From assembly GCA_039566865.1 (NCBI GenBank), contig CM076948.1:19851001-19915000 (forward strand): a DNA stretch of 64,000 nucleotides, given 5' to 3'. The notes beneath the pieces are model-generated. The model saw nothing but the letters and a program-made list of their open reading frames with translations. It did no database searches and was not told where the DNA came from. This document shows positions 23,301-34,009 of the stretch, piece after piece. The translations under genes and the position numbers were made by a program. The stretch is from Aurelia coerulea (taxonomy: Eukaryota > Cnidaria > Scyphozoa > Semaeostomeae > Ulmaridae). Position 1 is the stretch's first letter, and each line of letters begins with the position of its first letter.

Positions 23301-23398
23301 GGGACTGCACTCTAGCCCTATGGTTTCCACGGACATGAAATTGAGGGAAACATTTCGTCCGAATTTTCAATGTGAAAATCCATTAGTCGTAGTTATAG

Positions 23399-23902
23399 CA
23401 CGCTAGCGAACCTATACGCACTACTGTGGTGGATACGCAATACCGGGGCGGTATATTATCCATACTGTGGTGGATACGCCATACCGGGGCGGTATATTAT
23501 CCTTACTGTGGTGGGGTATTATCCTTACTGTGGTGGTAATCGGACACTTGCGAAAACCGACAGAAAAGTATTTTACAAATGAAATCCATCAAAGAGGGTG
23601 TTTCTTGGTATTGAAAGCTAACATTATAGATAATAAACAACTGTAGGACAAGCCTCACGCTAGCGAACCTATACGCACTAATCTGCCCCTGCTAGCTGTA
23701 TCCACCACAGTAAGGATGATACCCCACCACAGTAAGGATAATACACCGCCCCGGTATGGCGTATCCACCACAGTAAGGTTAATACCCCACCACAGTAAGG
23801 ATAATACACCGCCCCCGTATGGCGTATCCACCACAGTATGGATAATATACCGCCCAGGTATGGCGTATCCACCACAGTAGTGCGTATAGGTTCGCTAGCG
23901 TG
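23399..23902. mobile_element. Foldback element built of CTGTGGTGGATACGC repeats
   Basis: The ends CACGCTAGCGAACCTATACG and its exact inverse flank the element. A 5-bp direct repeat, TATAG, lies outside. The left half contains tandem units of ACTGTGGTGGATACGC plus ATACCGGGGCGGTATATTATCC. The right half has the same units inverted, and the left-end phrase also recurs internally at 23656. A C/G-rich palindrome, ACCGGGGCGGTA, is in each unit. It encodes no protein despite a 103-codon frame. Confidence 0.65.
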
Positions 23903-23907
23903 TATAG

Positions 23908-24303
23908 GGTCCGTCATTCTATTAATAGCAATAACTTCGAACTTGTAATCAGTCCAACAAGGCGAGGATTGAAAGCAACAAAGAAACAAAACAATGGCAA
24001 CGAAATAAACATACCTTCAGTGTAGTCAAATCTCGAGAGCAATTTCTTCAGCATATAACCATAAATTTCCGTTATGAATAAAGAGCAATGTCACAGTCAA
24101 AATACACGAGAAAATGCATTATCGGGCATACCCGTGATTACTAATGATCACTAGTATGCGATCGAAAAATCGAATGATGAATAAACCATATAGAACGTCT
24201 CACAGATCGAATGATATATGTATTGCAGAATGTCAACATCAGTGATAGAACCGATAGAACCTCTAACGCCGCGCCACTCAATCAAACCTTGCGTATAAAG
24301 ATG
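23908..24303. other. Non-genic stretch
   Basis: No gene supported. A minus-strand GTATGTTT donor-like site at about 24013 follows a 22-codon open stretch, too little to call an exon. Confidence 0.35.
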
Positions 24304-24925
24304 TAGACTTACGACGATGTGTCATTTGTATCCCTGCAATAAACCTTGCTCAACAGGGACTCATAAAAGCTGACCCTATCTTCTGCATTCGATCGATCGA
24401 GTCTGGATCGAACGACTGCTTCGGCTCTGTTCAACGGTAACTCCATGGGTAACTCCTTAGACTTATGACATTTCGTCCCTTGTTTCCCTGCGTTCTTTGG
24501 TTTGCAGATATCACTTGCTCAATAAGGGACTCATTGAAATGCGATATAAACCACCACGGTTAGCAGACACTTAATCAACGAAACCTGATACTCATCTGAA
24601 GAGGAAGCTCACTTTACCTGGTGAGTGCAAAATACGTCTTATAATGCTGCAATGTCCATGTTTTTAAGACCAAAACATTGTAGAGAAATCTTCAAGTACC
24701 TGCCGCAGTTCCTTCAAATTTAGTCAACTGCGTCAATCGAATTGAATGTTCGAAACTTATTGTTCTTTGCCAAATCTTGCAATCTGATTGGTACTCTAGG
24801 AAGCTCAGAGTTTGAGCCTAAATAGGGTCAGGTTTTTCAGAGTAATAATATGAGTCTCTGTTGATCGAAGCACCATCTTGAAGTGAAAAAGCGCAGGGAT
24901 ACAAGGGACTCATCGTCATAAGTCT
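24304..24925. mobile_element. TAGACTT-family foldback, no intact TSD
   Basis: It begins TAGACTTACGACGATG and ends CATCGTCATAAGTCT. The interior matches 47139-47690 closely (GAACGACTGCTTCGGCTCTG, TTCACTTTACCTGGTGAGTGC). Flanks do not show a 9-bp duplication here, unlike the sister copy, so one end may be altered. Confidence 0.65.
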
Positions 24926-24989
24926 GCAAAAATATCGCTCGATCCAGATTCTTTGTTAGATTGATTTTGCATACAGACTAGCTTGAGCT

Positions 24990-25197
24990 TAGACTTGCCC
25001 CAAGTCTATTTCGTCAAAAAAAATTGAAGGGAAAAGTGAACAGCGAAAAGTATGTTTCGTACTCTCAAGTACCGAATAATCGTCCCCCCCGCTTTTTAAT
25101 TTTTGAAAAATTTTCCAACCCCCCCCACTTTTATTCCATGTAATATACTTTCCGGTAGACTTATTACAGTTGACAAAACAGACTTGGGGAAAGTATA
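24990..25197. mobile_element. MULE-type MITE, TAGACTTGCCCC family (9-bp TSD)
   Basis: Ends TAGACTTGCCCCAAG and, imperfectly, CTTGGGGAAAGTATA. The flanks are identical 9-bp repeats, GCTTGAGCT (24981-24989, 25198-25206). It shares its terminus with 63434-63556. The interior is AT-rich with C-runs and is non-coding. Confidence 0.7.
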
Positions 25198-25206
25198 GCT
25201 TGAGCT

Positions 25207-25574
25207 TGAAGTCCGTATCTGTCATCCTGTGCAATTTTCTTGTTGAAATTGATTTTTTAACGAATACACATGTAATTTTTGATGCTGAATGCGAAAAACA
25301 ATGTTCCCAAGCAAAATAATTCCACGAAATATCGATTTCCGGCAATCGTCAATGCCTTTGCCTTTGATGACCAAAAATTTTCCGAGGGCACCTTGAAAAC
25401 GAGGTTGGAGTAATTCTTGTCACGTGATTGTACGATTCAGGAAGGCGGGAAATCGACTGGCCTAATCAGTGCAAGTGCTTGCTTAGTGCAGTGCAGGAAA
25501 ATATCCAGAAATAATTCACCGTCTACAAGTTGGACGAATTTTCGTCTGGACGCAGATTCACATTCCAGACTCAG
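25207..25574. other. Non-genic stretch
   Basis: No gene or repeat recognised apart from weak similarity between its ends and neighbouring repeats. Confidence 0.3.
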
Positions 25575-25639
25575 ATTCATATTTGCGGATCATCAAGGAA
25601 ACACTTTAAAAATACAAAAAAACTGTAACTATTTCCAAA

Positions 25640-26455
25640 TTTCAACTCAATTCAACAAAACTACAATGTATAGCGCTTCATTTGACTTAAAAACCACATT
25701 CCTACCCTTCGCCGTTTCCGAGAACATCTATCAAATGTGTAGGCCATCGTGGGTGACGTCACTCGTATAGCTATCCTATGCGGATAAATGTTTAAAGATA
25801 CTGTCTCAATTGTTACAATTTTACAAATTTCAACCCAATTCAACAAAACTACAATGTATAACGCTTCGTTTGACGCAAAAATCGCATCTCTACCATTTGC
25901 CGTTTCCGAGAACATCTATCAAATGTGTAGGCCATCGTGGGTGACGTCACCCATATAGCTCTCATATGCGGATAAATGTTTAAAGATACTGTCTCAAGTG
26001 TTACAATTTAACAAATTTCAACTCAATTCAACAAAACTACGATGTATAACGCTTCATTTGACGTAAAAACCACATTCCTACCCTTTGCCGTTTCCGAGAA
26101 CATCTATCAAATGTGTAGGCCATCGTGGGTGACGTCACCCATATAGCTCTCCTATGCGGATAAATGTTTAAAGATACTGTCTCAATTGTTACAATTTTAC
26201 AAATTTCAACCCATTTCATCAAAATTACAATGTATAACGCTTCATTTGACGTAAAAACCGCATCTCTACCTTTTGCCGTTTCCGAGAACATCTATCAAAT
26301 GTGTAGGCCATCGTGGGTGACGTCACCCATATAGCTCTCATATGCGGATAAATGTTTAAAGATACTGTCTCAAGTGTTACAATTTTACAAATTTCAACTC
26401 AATTCAACAAAACTACAATGTATAACGCTTCGTTTGACGCAAAAATCGCATCTCT
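25640..26455. repeat. Direct ~188-bp tandem array
   Basis: Roughly four units, phased by ATGTATA[AG]CGCTTC at about 25666, 25854, 26041, 26230 and 26419. Each full unit has one TGACGTCA palindrome. Confidence 0.75.
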
Positions 26456-26715
26456 ACCCCCGGGGGGGGCACTTCACATATTTTGGGTATTTTGAGAACT
26501 TTTTACCAAGATGCATCGCGTTCGAACTACGAATCTTTAACAATACTATAGGAATTCAATTAAAGAACGACCATGTTAAAGAGTTCCTCGCGGCCATCTT
26601 TAGCGGAATCGTCTCTTCAAGTTAATAGATAGACCGTGCTAACTTGGTGTAACAAGGTACTATTTAGCTAGGTCAATTTTACATATGATGCAAATGGCAA
26701 AATAATAACATAATC

Positions 26716-27060
26716 ACACCTTCCAACCCAACAGACATAAAGGCCACGAGGAAAGATACATTGAAGACAACTGCTGAAAGGTATCAAGAAATGCATTTAA
26801 AATTCATTCAAAAAGCAGAAGACCTTCAGTGCAGATCTGTAACTCTCCCAAGTTTTCCTATAAACAACCGAAAGGGACAGCCTGATAAAAAGAAAACAGC
26901 TGATCTGTTGATAACATCTGTCTTCAGATATCTCCTTGATCACGATGGGAGAAATGGCTGCATAAGTGTCTTCAGGATCAAGGTAGAAGATGCAGACTTC
27001 ACTAAAATGATCAAGGGCAGCGCAACTCGACTGCAAAGAAACTTCAAATTCAATTCTTGA
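26716..27060 (+). CDS. Unrecognised ORF, possible captured 3'-terminal exon
   Basis: After a CCAACAG acceptor-like site (26727-26733), an open frame of about 108 codons runs to TGA at 27060 without needing an ATG. Its composition is protein-like and hydrophilic: KTTAERYQEMHLKFIQKAED, then RSVTLPSFPI, KKKTADLLITSVFRYLLDHD, GCISVFRIKVEDADFTKM and KGSATRLQRNFKF at the end. I do not recognise the family. It sits in the unique centre of the satellite-armed element, as expected for cargo or a decayed transposon gene. It could also be chance, although the length and composition argue mildly against that. Confidence 0.35.
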   Translation, partial: TPSNPTDIKATRKDTLKTTAERYQEMHLKFIQKAEDLQCRSVTLPSFPINNRKGQPDKKKTADLLITSVFRYLLDHDGRNGCISVFRIKVEDADFTKMIKGSATRLQRNFKFNS

Positions 27061-27299
27061 CTCGATCCATATCATGCTTCCCATAAAGAGGATGTTCTTA
27101 TATTTTAACGTTTTTTTACTTGATAAATTGGAGCTAAGTTAATCAAAAATTCTCTCCGTGGGTTCTAGTTGATCCATCTGGCATGAAAGGATTTCCTATA
27201 TATTTGATAGCTTATTTGATTATATATATTTCTTAGGGAACAGTATGGGGCAGAAATACATTTTTTTTAAGCTGAAAATAGTGTCCTACATGGTAGATT

Positions 27300-28270
27300 T
27301 TCTTTAATTAAGTTGAAATTTGTAAAATTTCGACATTTCAGACAGTATCTTGAAACATTCATCCGCATAGGAGAGCTATATGATGTGTGACGTCACCCGC
27401 GATGGCCTACACATTTGATAGATGTTCTCGGAAACGGCAAAAGGTAGAAATGCGGTTTGTGCGTTAAATGAAGCGCTATACATTGTAGTTTTGTTGAATT
27501 GAGTTGAAATTTGTAAAATTGTAACAATTGAGACAGTATCTTTAAACATTTATCCGCATAGGAGAGCTATATGGGTGACGTCACCCACGATGGCCTACAC
27601 ATTTGATAGATGTTCTCTGAAACGGCAAATGGTAGAGATGCGATTTTTGCGTCAAACGAAGCGTTATACATTGTAGTTTTGTTGAATTGAGTTGAAATTT
27701 GTAAAATTGTAACACTTGAGACAGTATCTTTAAACATTTATCCGCATAGGAGAGCTATATGGGTGACGTCACCCACGATGGCCTACACATTTGATAGATG
27801 TTCTCAGAAACGGCAAAGGGTAGAAATACGGTTTTTGCGTCAAACGAAGCGTTATACATTGTAGTTTTGTTGAATTGAGTTGAAATTTGTAAAATTGTAA
27901 CACTTGAGACAGTATCTTTAAACATTTATCCACATATGAGAGCTATATGGGTGACGTCACCCACGATGGCCTACACATTTGATAGATGTTCTCTGAAACG
28001 GCAAATGGTAGAGATGCGATTTTTGCGTCAAACGAAGCGTTATACATTGTAGTTTTGTTGAATTGAGTTGAAATTTGTAAAATTGTAACACTTGAGACAG
28101 TATCTTTAAACATTTATCCACATATGAGAGCTATATGGGTGACGTCACCCACGATGGCCTACACATTTGATAGATGTTCTCTGAAACGGCAAATGGTAGA
28201 GATGCGATTTTTGCGTCAAACGAAGCGTTATACATTGTAGTTTTGTTGAATTGAGTTGAAATTTGTAAAT
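27300..28270. repeat. Inverted ~188-bp tandem array
   Basis: About five units in the opposite orientation to 25640-26455, phased by ACATTGTAGTTTTGTTGAATTG at about 27480, 27668, 27856, 28044 and 28232. TGACGTCA occurs in each unit (first at about 27389). Confidence 0.75.
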
Positions 28271-28493
28271 AGTTACAGTTTTTTTGTATTTTTAAAGTGT
28301 TTCCTTGATGATCCGCGAATATGAATAAATAATTCATACAAACGATAAAGATGTCCGCTCGAAGAAAAAGAGATCCTGAAGGTAATGTTGTTTTATGCAA
28401 ATTGATTGTGCAACTCCAATCCTTCCAAACTAACAAACAAGGGAAGGTATCCTATTATATCATCATCATCAAATATCATATCATCTCTCCAAT

Positions 28494-29630
28494 CCAGTCT
28501 GCATTCCAATGTCCTCCCGCCACATTAATGTGGCGGAGCGGCGTGGAGGAAAATCCCCCGCCAGTGGTTTTTGGCGTCAAATTTATACTGTTTCAGCTGC
28601 CGGGAAATTTATGGCGTAATATCTTATATCTGTGGCGTGGCGTGGCGTGGCGTTACCTCTCCGGAATATTTGTTCAGGACATTGAAATGTGCACACATCA
28701 AGCACTTCCCAATATCCAGTCTTTACTCCTTACAAATCGTCGTGAGTTTTGCGCTCCTTTGGGCCATCTCACCTGCACACAAGCGACAACAACAGCGGCA
28801 ATCCACTTCATTAAGGAGTGGCTGGTGGGATGGCGTAGAAAGTCTAAAAACTGGAAAGGAAGTATAGCCTCTTTCCTGTGCTCTCATCGGAATCGGAAAC
28901 CACATGCGTGTAATGACAAGACGGACAAGAGATCCAAAACAGAAGCTCTACTACTACTACTCTAGTCATATCATGGTTTTGCAATTTGGAGGTGGGTACT
29001 TTTAATACTAATTGTTCTTGAATGATATGAATTTGAACATGCAGATATATTTTAGGCCTATCAAAATTCAAATAGATTTCCTCTGCCCCCCAGCACGTTT
29101 TAACTCGTTTCATTCAGGCAATGTCCTACGTTGATAAAGGCTCTACAAGCTAAACTTCAAAAAATCTTAAAGTTTCTTCTCCTAATGCAGGCAAGTAGCA
29201 CCAGATTTATTGCAAATGAAGATGTTTTCTACATGATTGAACCCCATAGAATTCGCCAGTGCAATCAGATTTTTAATGCCATCAACGATGAAAAAGATAC
29301 AGCTGGATTCTGAGCGATGAGTTCAGATGTGTTTTGCCTAAACGTAAAGGTATGGGAAAGGCTTAAGAAATTGTACGCCACGTGGCAATTAGAGAGGAAT
29401 TTATCATTGAAATTGATTATATTGTCCAGCTGATCATTATCTTTGTTCACAAAATTCTTGTACAGCCCCTCTAATTTCTATGCTATTTCTCTATTCTCGT
29501 GAAATTTAATTAATTAAATTAGTGAAATGAAATTTAACAAAAGCATTCTCTGCATGATCCCATACATATGCAATAATCAGACTAGGGGACACAATTCCAG
29601 GATAAAATTTCAGAATCATTTCTTTCCAGA
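28494..29630. other. hAT 5' region: TIR, subterminal TGGCG repeats, leader
   Basis: The terminal repeat is followed by repeated GTGGCG units (28528-28660, including a triplicated GTGGCGTGGCGTGGCG), which may be transposase-binding sites. A short protein-like stretch after an AG acceptor at about 29190 (ASSTRFIANEDVFYMIEPHR, to a TGA at about 29313) could be an upstream exon or a decayed gene fragment. It is not joined to the main gene by any evidence I can see. Confidence 0.5.
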
Positions 29631-30188
29631 ATGGCATCTGAATCTGAGCAGTTGTGCTGTGTGTGTTTGAAGGAATGCACTGGTGCACATCATTGTTTAA
29701 GCTGCAAAAATGCTGTTCATATTCCTTGCGCAGACTCATCAGGTGCAGAGGAAGGATATGGTTCCAAAGTCACGTGTAAAAATTGTATCAATGTGGAGCC
29801 ACCGTTGAAAAAATCTGCTACTGACTGGTTTATAAGATATAAACCTGGGAAAGTGCAAGAGTTGAGGCATAAAGTCCCATCAAAGGAAAGTGCAGAAAAG
29901 CGATGCATCTGCATGGCATGTTTTTACGATGGAAAAGATCCAAAAGTTTATGTATTATCAAGACGTGACAGTAGCACAAAAGAAAGGCATGTGAAGAGGC
30001 GCCACCCTTCAAAGACTGTAAAAGAAGTTGAAATGTGTGGCTTTGAATGTTATGGGGAGAAAATAAATGCAGCAAAAAAAAAGTATGAAGATTCAATGAA
30101 AAGTTCTGATGCTCAAAAAAATGGGAAAATATTACAGAAAATCTCATTGCAGACTGTTGTCAATATTGGAACAGATAACAAAATATTG
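29631..30188 (+). CDS. hAT-like transposase, exon 1 (two zinc-finger regions)
   Basis: The exon starts at an ATG (MASESEQLCC) and runs 186 codons to a TTG|GTATGAGT donor in phase 0. Residues about 9-52 hold a C-rich finger: CCVC...C..C...HIPC...VTCKNC. Residues about 92-125 hold a BED-like finger: C.CMACF followed by RHVKRRH. This arrangement places DNA-binding fingers before the transposase core, as in many hAT-derived proteins. The downstream exon at 31196 begins in the same phase. Function is inferred: binding to the transposon ends. The 30189-31195 intron contains TTTTGGGT-rich repeats and a further coding-looking segment. Confidence 0.75.
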
Positions 30189-31195
30189 GTATGAGTACAA
30201 AAATATTTAAATCTTTCACCCTTTTTGGGTTATTTTTGGGTCAATGATGTGTACAGTTATTTTTTGGGCTCGTCAATCTCTGGCTTACTTTTTTGGGTCT
30301 CAAATAAAGGTAAAATAGAAACTTGGGAAAAATATAATTTACAAACAATGTTTAAATCAAGTAACATTACTAAAATAATAAACTTGAATATCCAAATACA
30401 CTATGGAGAAATCTAATCAGTTAGTGCATTTTTCTACAGATTTAAAACTGATTTCATAACTTTTGGGTATGGAGGGTCAAAAAATATTGTTTGGGTCCAT
30501 TTCATGCTGAAAATTATTTTTTTCCGTTGATACAGAGCACCCCTATCCTAAAAATACCTGAGTACTCCCTGGGGTCTGACCAGTGTGCCCATTGCCAAAA
30601 GCTTGATAAGATTCACGCTCTTAATTATTTTCTATAGGAAAGGATTCCATTCCATGGCCATCTAGAGCAGGGAGTAGCTGAGGCAATTTTCCCCAAAAAA
30701 TTGTTAGAAATTATAAAAACGGAGGAAAATGCCATTTTTCTGCCTTGTTATGATGAAATTTACACTTGCTACCCCCTGAAAATTGTGGATCTGTGTATGG
30801 CCATGAAAGGACTCTTGAAATTGTAATTTTGGATGGACTTGGGTTAGATTCAGACTACCTATGAGGTGAGAGCCTATTTAAGTGAGATAAGGCCCACCCA
30901 ATGCTTCTCTCGTGATGGTAAGTGAGCAACAATGTCTGCAGAAAGTCACTGCTCTGGAACAAAAATTGACAGGAAATTTATTTAGCTCAAGTTTTTTCTT
31001 ATCAAACTCTTTCCTGACCTTGGCACATTGAGTGCCCTGATACAGTACATAAGAGAAAGAATGAATCACAGTTGCAGATAGATCTGTTTATTGTTCTATT
31101 AGTAAGTAATTTTAATTTTTCCTCCTTTGTTTGCACATTTTCTTTCCTGTGTGGACAGTTTGATTGAAATAAAATAAGTTTTCATATCTTTGTAG
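30189..31195. other. Intron of the transposase gene with inserted repeat
   Basis: The segment 30210-30560 is dominated by TTTTTGGGT / GGGTCAA phrases and ends CTCCCTGGGGTCTGAC. The CCCCCGGGGGGG/TTTTGGGT motif at 26456-26490 looks related. The rest is AT-rich with a good CATATCTTTGTAG acceptor at the right end. Confidence 0.5.
30638..30826 (+). pseudogene. Possible alternative or decayed transposase exon
   Basis: After a TTTTCTATAG acceptor, 62 open codons (ERIPFHGHLEQGVAEAIFPK, then LLEIIK, FLPCYDEIYTCYP) lead to TAA at 30824-30826. A second frame continues in protein-like fashion (EIVILDGLGLDSDYL) to the next stop, suggesting a frameshift. A strong donor-like GAG|GTGAGAG follows at 30866. 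Phase 0 matches exon 1, so it could be an alternative terminal exon. The main product skips it. Confidence 0.35.
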
Positions 31196-34009
31196 GATAA
31201 ACAAAAAACAGAAAGCAAACCATACCCATGTGCTGAGAAAGAAGACGAAAGAGAAGAAAAGGAAAGAAAAGATAGAAAAAGAGAAGATGAGTTTGGGGGC
31301 ACATTCGGAAACTTCCCTTTGAAAAGAGAATTTGACACCCTAAACGAGAAGATTGACAGTTTAGCTCTGTCTGTGCAAGCATTAAAGCTAAATTCAAAGC
31401 AAGGGGCCCTTAACAGCAAGTTACAAACACCCCTCAAATCTATTAACTGTGAAAGTATTACAGAGGATGGGTGGAAAGAAATCACTAATATTGCAGAGCT
31501 AACTGCAGCTATTCCAGCTATGAGATTTTTTCCAGGAAATGTTACAGAAAAGGCTCCCTCCGTTCTTCGCTGTGAGCCTTGTTTCAGCCTGCTGCAAAGT
31601 CGTTTTAGTGGGCTGGCAACAGATAATCCCATTAGAATTGCTTTAAGAGGCATTGGAAAATATGCAGGGTCTCTGTCTTCTGGTCTTCTCGTTCCATCCG
31701 AGAAGGCAGAATGTCTCATATCAGGAGGAGACACATATTGGCACCAAATGAAACGAAGCATTAAGCAGCATATTGGATGCATTGGAAACCATTCCCAGCT
31801 ACATTTTGAGGCGCTGCAGTACCAAACAACCGTGAAGAAAAGACAGGCAAGAGGCGAAAAAGTAACAGAGAACTTGATAAGAATAGCACTCTCCGTTTTG
31901 AAGTCTAAGTCTGCTGCCAAGCATTTTGAATCTCAAATAGCATCCCACATGTCGACAGGGAGTGATCTGGGTGACTTTGGTCATTCTCGAAATCATTTTA
32001 ATGAGATCCTAAGTGCGATGAATGTATGGGTCGACCAAAGAACTGCCTCATTCCTTGCAAAACCAATGCCTTCAACTGGTTTCCCTCCGCATTTCTTCAT
32101 ATCAGCAGATAAGAGCACACCTCAAAGGTTTACAAATCAGGCAATTATGATATGTCCAGTTGCAAGTGGCACACGGGTAGCTATACCAGTGAATTCACCT
32201 GAAGTCTATAGCAAGGAACAGGGTGCAATACCTGGGACTGTGTCTGGTGCAAATGCTCGACAATTAGCACAGCAAATAGTTTCAAACATCAAAGAGGCAT
32301 TTGGCAGTACTCCTGAGTTCTCACTTAAGGCAAGCTGGCAAGGTACAGTATGTGATGGGCAATATCAAGCCAAAGAATTTAAAGCAGCAATGCACAACGA
32401 AATAGGCGTCATTGCAGATAAGGAATTTTCAGACGTGATTTGGGATCCATCTCACTGGCTCAATCTAGCCATAACGGATATAAGAGATAATAAGATTGGC
32501 TCCTCTGGCACTTTCATGAAAAGAGTTGTGAATCGGGCAAAGAATATACATTCAATGTTCCAGCGTGGCAAAATGTTAAGTTGTGCGACTTCAATTGCTC
32601 ACTCAAAGGGAGTGAAGCTAAGGATGACACAAGGAAACTGTGCGACAAGATTCTGGTCATCCCAATACAGGCAGTTCATAAACATAATACATGGCTTTGA
32701 TGTTTATGCAGAGGCATTTCGATCATTTGGGTATAACGAAGTCAAGGAGTATGAAATACTTGGGAAAGATTTCATCATTGACTTGTGCATGGTTACAGAT
32801 GTGATGAAAATTGTGATGGATCTAATGATTCGAGTTCAAGACCTTGCACAGCCATGCTGGAAGATCTGCACCTGGTGGCCGCGGGTAAGAAATTTTTTAC
32901 AGTTGTTAAAGAGTGAAGATCTTGAGACGCCATCAGAAGAGTTGAAGAATCTGTCACTTCATATAAACGACATCATTCTCAAAGAAGAGTTTAAAGGGCA
33001 AAAGCTAGTCGACGGATGGGAGTTGGTTTCCCATGAGGATGAAGTTTACAACTGGGCTGCAAGAGATCCTGAAGATTGCAAAGAAGATTTTTCAAAGCTT
33101 GTAGAGGATATAATCAATTCAATTGACAACAGGTATGAATCATGTGTTTCGAAGATGTGTTCTTCCTTGCAATGTGTTGACTTGGAGCAAATCATCACGC
33201 TTATCACAGGTGAGTGTATAAATGGAAAGCCAATTCTGAGGGAGGTGGAGCTTGAGGAATATGGTAAGGATGGCTTCAAGAAGCTGATAGAGTATGTATG
33301 CACACAAGAACATGTTCGTTCAGCAATTCAAGATGGCATGCTGGACCTTGACCCAGGCTTGAGCCATGTTCTCCACCGAAAACTTAAGCAGACGCTGAAG
33401 CAAATCATCTGGAGAAACAAAGAAGTTATGGCAAACTGGTTTTCAGTCGTTCCTGTTGTGCCAAAGAAGAAATGTGTGCCGTTATCTAGTGAATTACCAT
33501 CTACTGCAAGAACTTTGCAGGCATTTAATCGTGTCCCAGCCGCTTCTTCCCTGGATACTCATTTTGTAATGAGGTTTTCTGGTGTAGAAAAGGATTTCCA
33601 TGTTATTTTAGATGAAAGTGCTGTCATAAAATCAATCTATGAAGATGAAATAGTTTATGAGCAGTTAGGTAAGGAGCTTTGCCTGCTTATTGACATTGCT
33701 CTAGCAAAGGGTGGTCCTGAAGCAGTTGTTGAGTCATTTTATTCAGTTGTAAAGTCGCAACAACAAGATGGTGGGCAGCTGAATGAATCCTTGTCATTGA
33801 GAGCGAAACTCGACTGGAGTTTACCGAATGTCCTGCAGAGTGAAAACATGGTGAGAGAAGTAGCCAAGCTGTACCTAAAAGGCAGTCAAGAACACGGGCT
33901 GAAGAAACATTCCTTGCCCATCATCTGTAATAGCAAGAAGCAGTACACGCGAAGCAAAGTGCTTGATCGGATTGAAAGCGAACGTGGACGAGTCCCTTTT
34001 TTGCAATAA
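31196..34009 (+). CDS. hAT-like transposase, exon 2 (RNase-H-fold core)
   Basis: A phase-0 exon of 937 codons after a TTTGTAG acceptor. It opens with a charged DKQKTESKPY...EEKERKDRKRED segment and a short coiled-coil-like stretch (FDTLNEKIDSLALSVQAL). The core contains ISADKSTPQRF, comparable to the first catalytic Asp of hAT/DUF4371-type transposases, then GTVCDGQYQAKEF and VIWDPSHWLNLAI, comparable to the D and the C/H-LNLA motif. I cannot place the final catalytic Glu. The familiar hATC dimerisation block is not obvious. In its place is GGPEAVVESFYSVVKSQQQD near the C-terminus. It resembles KIAA1586-like domesticated proteins and their transposon relatives, from memory. With exon 1 the protein would be about 1,120 residues. 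Confidence 0.8.
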   Translation, partial: DKQKTESKPYPCAEKEDEREEKERKDRKREDEFGGTFGNFPLKREFDTLNEKIDSLALSVQALKLNSKQGALNSKLQTPLKSINCESITEDGWKEITNIAELTAAIPAMRFFPGNVTEKAPSVLRCEPCFSLLQSRFSGLATDNPIRIALRGIGKYAGSLSSGLLVPSEKAECLISGGDTYWHQMKRSIKQHIGCIGNHSQLHFEALQYQTTVKKRQARGEKVTENLIRIALSVLKSKSAAKHFESQIASHMSTGSDLGDFGHSRNHFNEILSAMNVWVDQRTASFLAKPMPSTGFPPHFFISADKSTPQRFTNQAIMICPVASGTRVAIPVNSPEVYSKEQGAIPGTVSGANARQLAQQIVSNIKEAFGSTPEFSLKASWQGTVCDGQYQAKEFKAAMHNEIGVIADKEFSDVIWDPSHWLNLAITDIRDNKIGSSGTFMKRVVNRAKNIHSMFQRGKMLSCATSIAHSKGVKLRMTQGNCATRFWSSQYRQFINIIHGFDVYAEAFRSFGYNEVKEYEILGKDFIIDLCMVTDVMKIVMDLMIRVQDLAQPCWKICTWWPRVRNFLQLLKSEDLETPSEELKNLSLHINDIILKEEFKGQKLVDGWELVSHEDEVYNWAARDPEDCKEDFSKLVEDIINSIDNRYESCVSKMCSSLQCVDLEQIITLITGECINGKPILREVELEEYGKDGFKKLIEYVCTQEHVRSAIQDGMLDLDPGLSHVLHRKLKQTLKQIIWRNKEVMANWFSVVPVVPKKKCVPLSSELPSTARTLQAFNRVPAASSLDTHFVMRFSGVEKDFHVILDESAVIKSIYEDEIVYEQLGKELCLLIDIALAKGGPEAVVESFYSVVKSQQQDGGQLNESLSLRAKLDWSLPNVLQSENMVREVAKLYLKGSQEHGLKKHSLPIICNSKKQYTRSKVLDRIESERGRVPFLQ

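Larger units (their letters stand above)
25575..28326. mobile_element. Element with inverted arrays of ~188-bp satellite around a small ORF
   Basis: The ends ATTCATATTTGCGGATCATC and GATGATCCGCGAATATGAAT are inverted and continue as matching CAAGGAAACACTTT. About four direct units of about 188 bp (25640-26455) face about five inverted units (27300-28270). Each unit contains GGTGACGTCAC, GCCGTTTCCGAGAACATC or its complement, and AACAAAACTACAATGTATA. The middle (26456-27290) is unique and holds an ORF. No target duplication was found. Tandem satellites inside inverted arms suggest a foldback element that amplifies by unequal exchange or rolling-circle-like copying, which is inference. Confidence 0.6.

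Noticed and set aside
24014..24080. Possible small minus-strand exon (MLKKLLSRFDYTE) before a GTATGT donor, phase 1
   Set aside because: Phase would fit the Ig gene, but it is only about 22 codons with no clear acceptor or signal peptide.
31099..31920. 273-codon minus-strand ORF
   Set aside because: It is antisense to the transposase exon, which has recognisable motifs.
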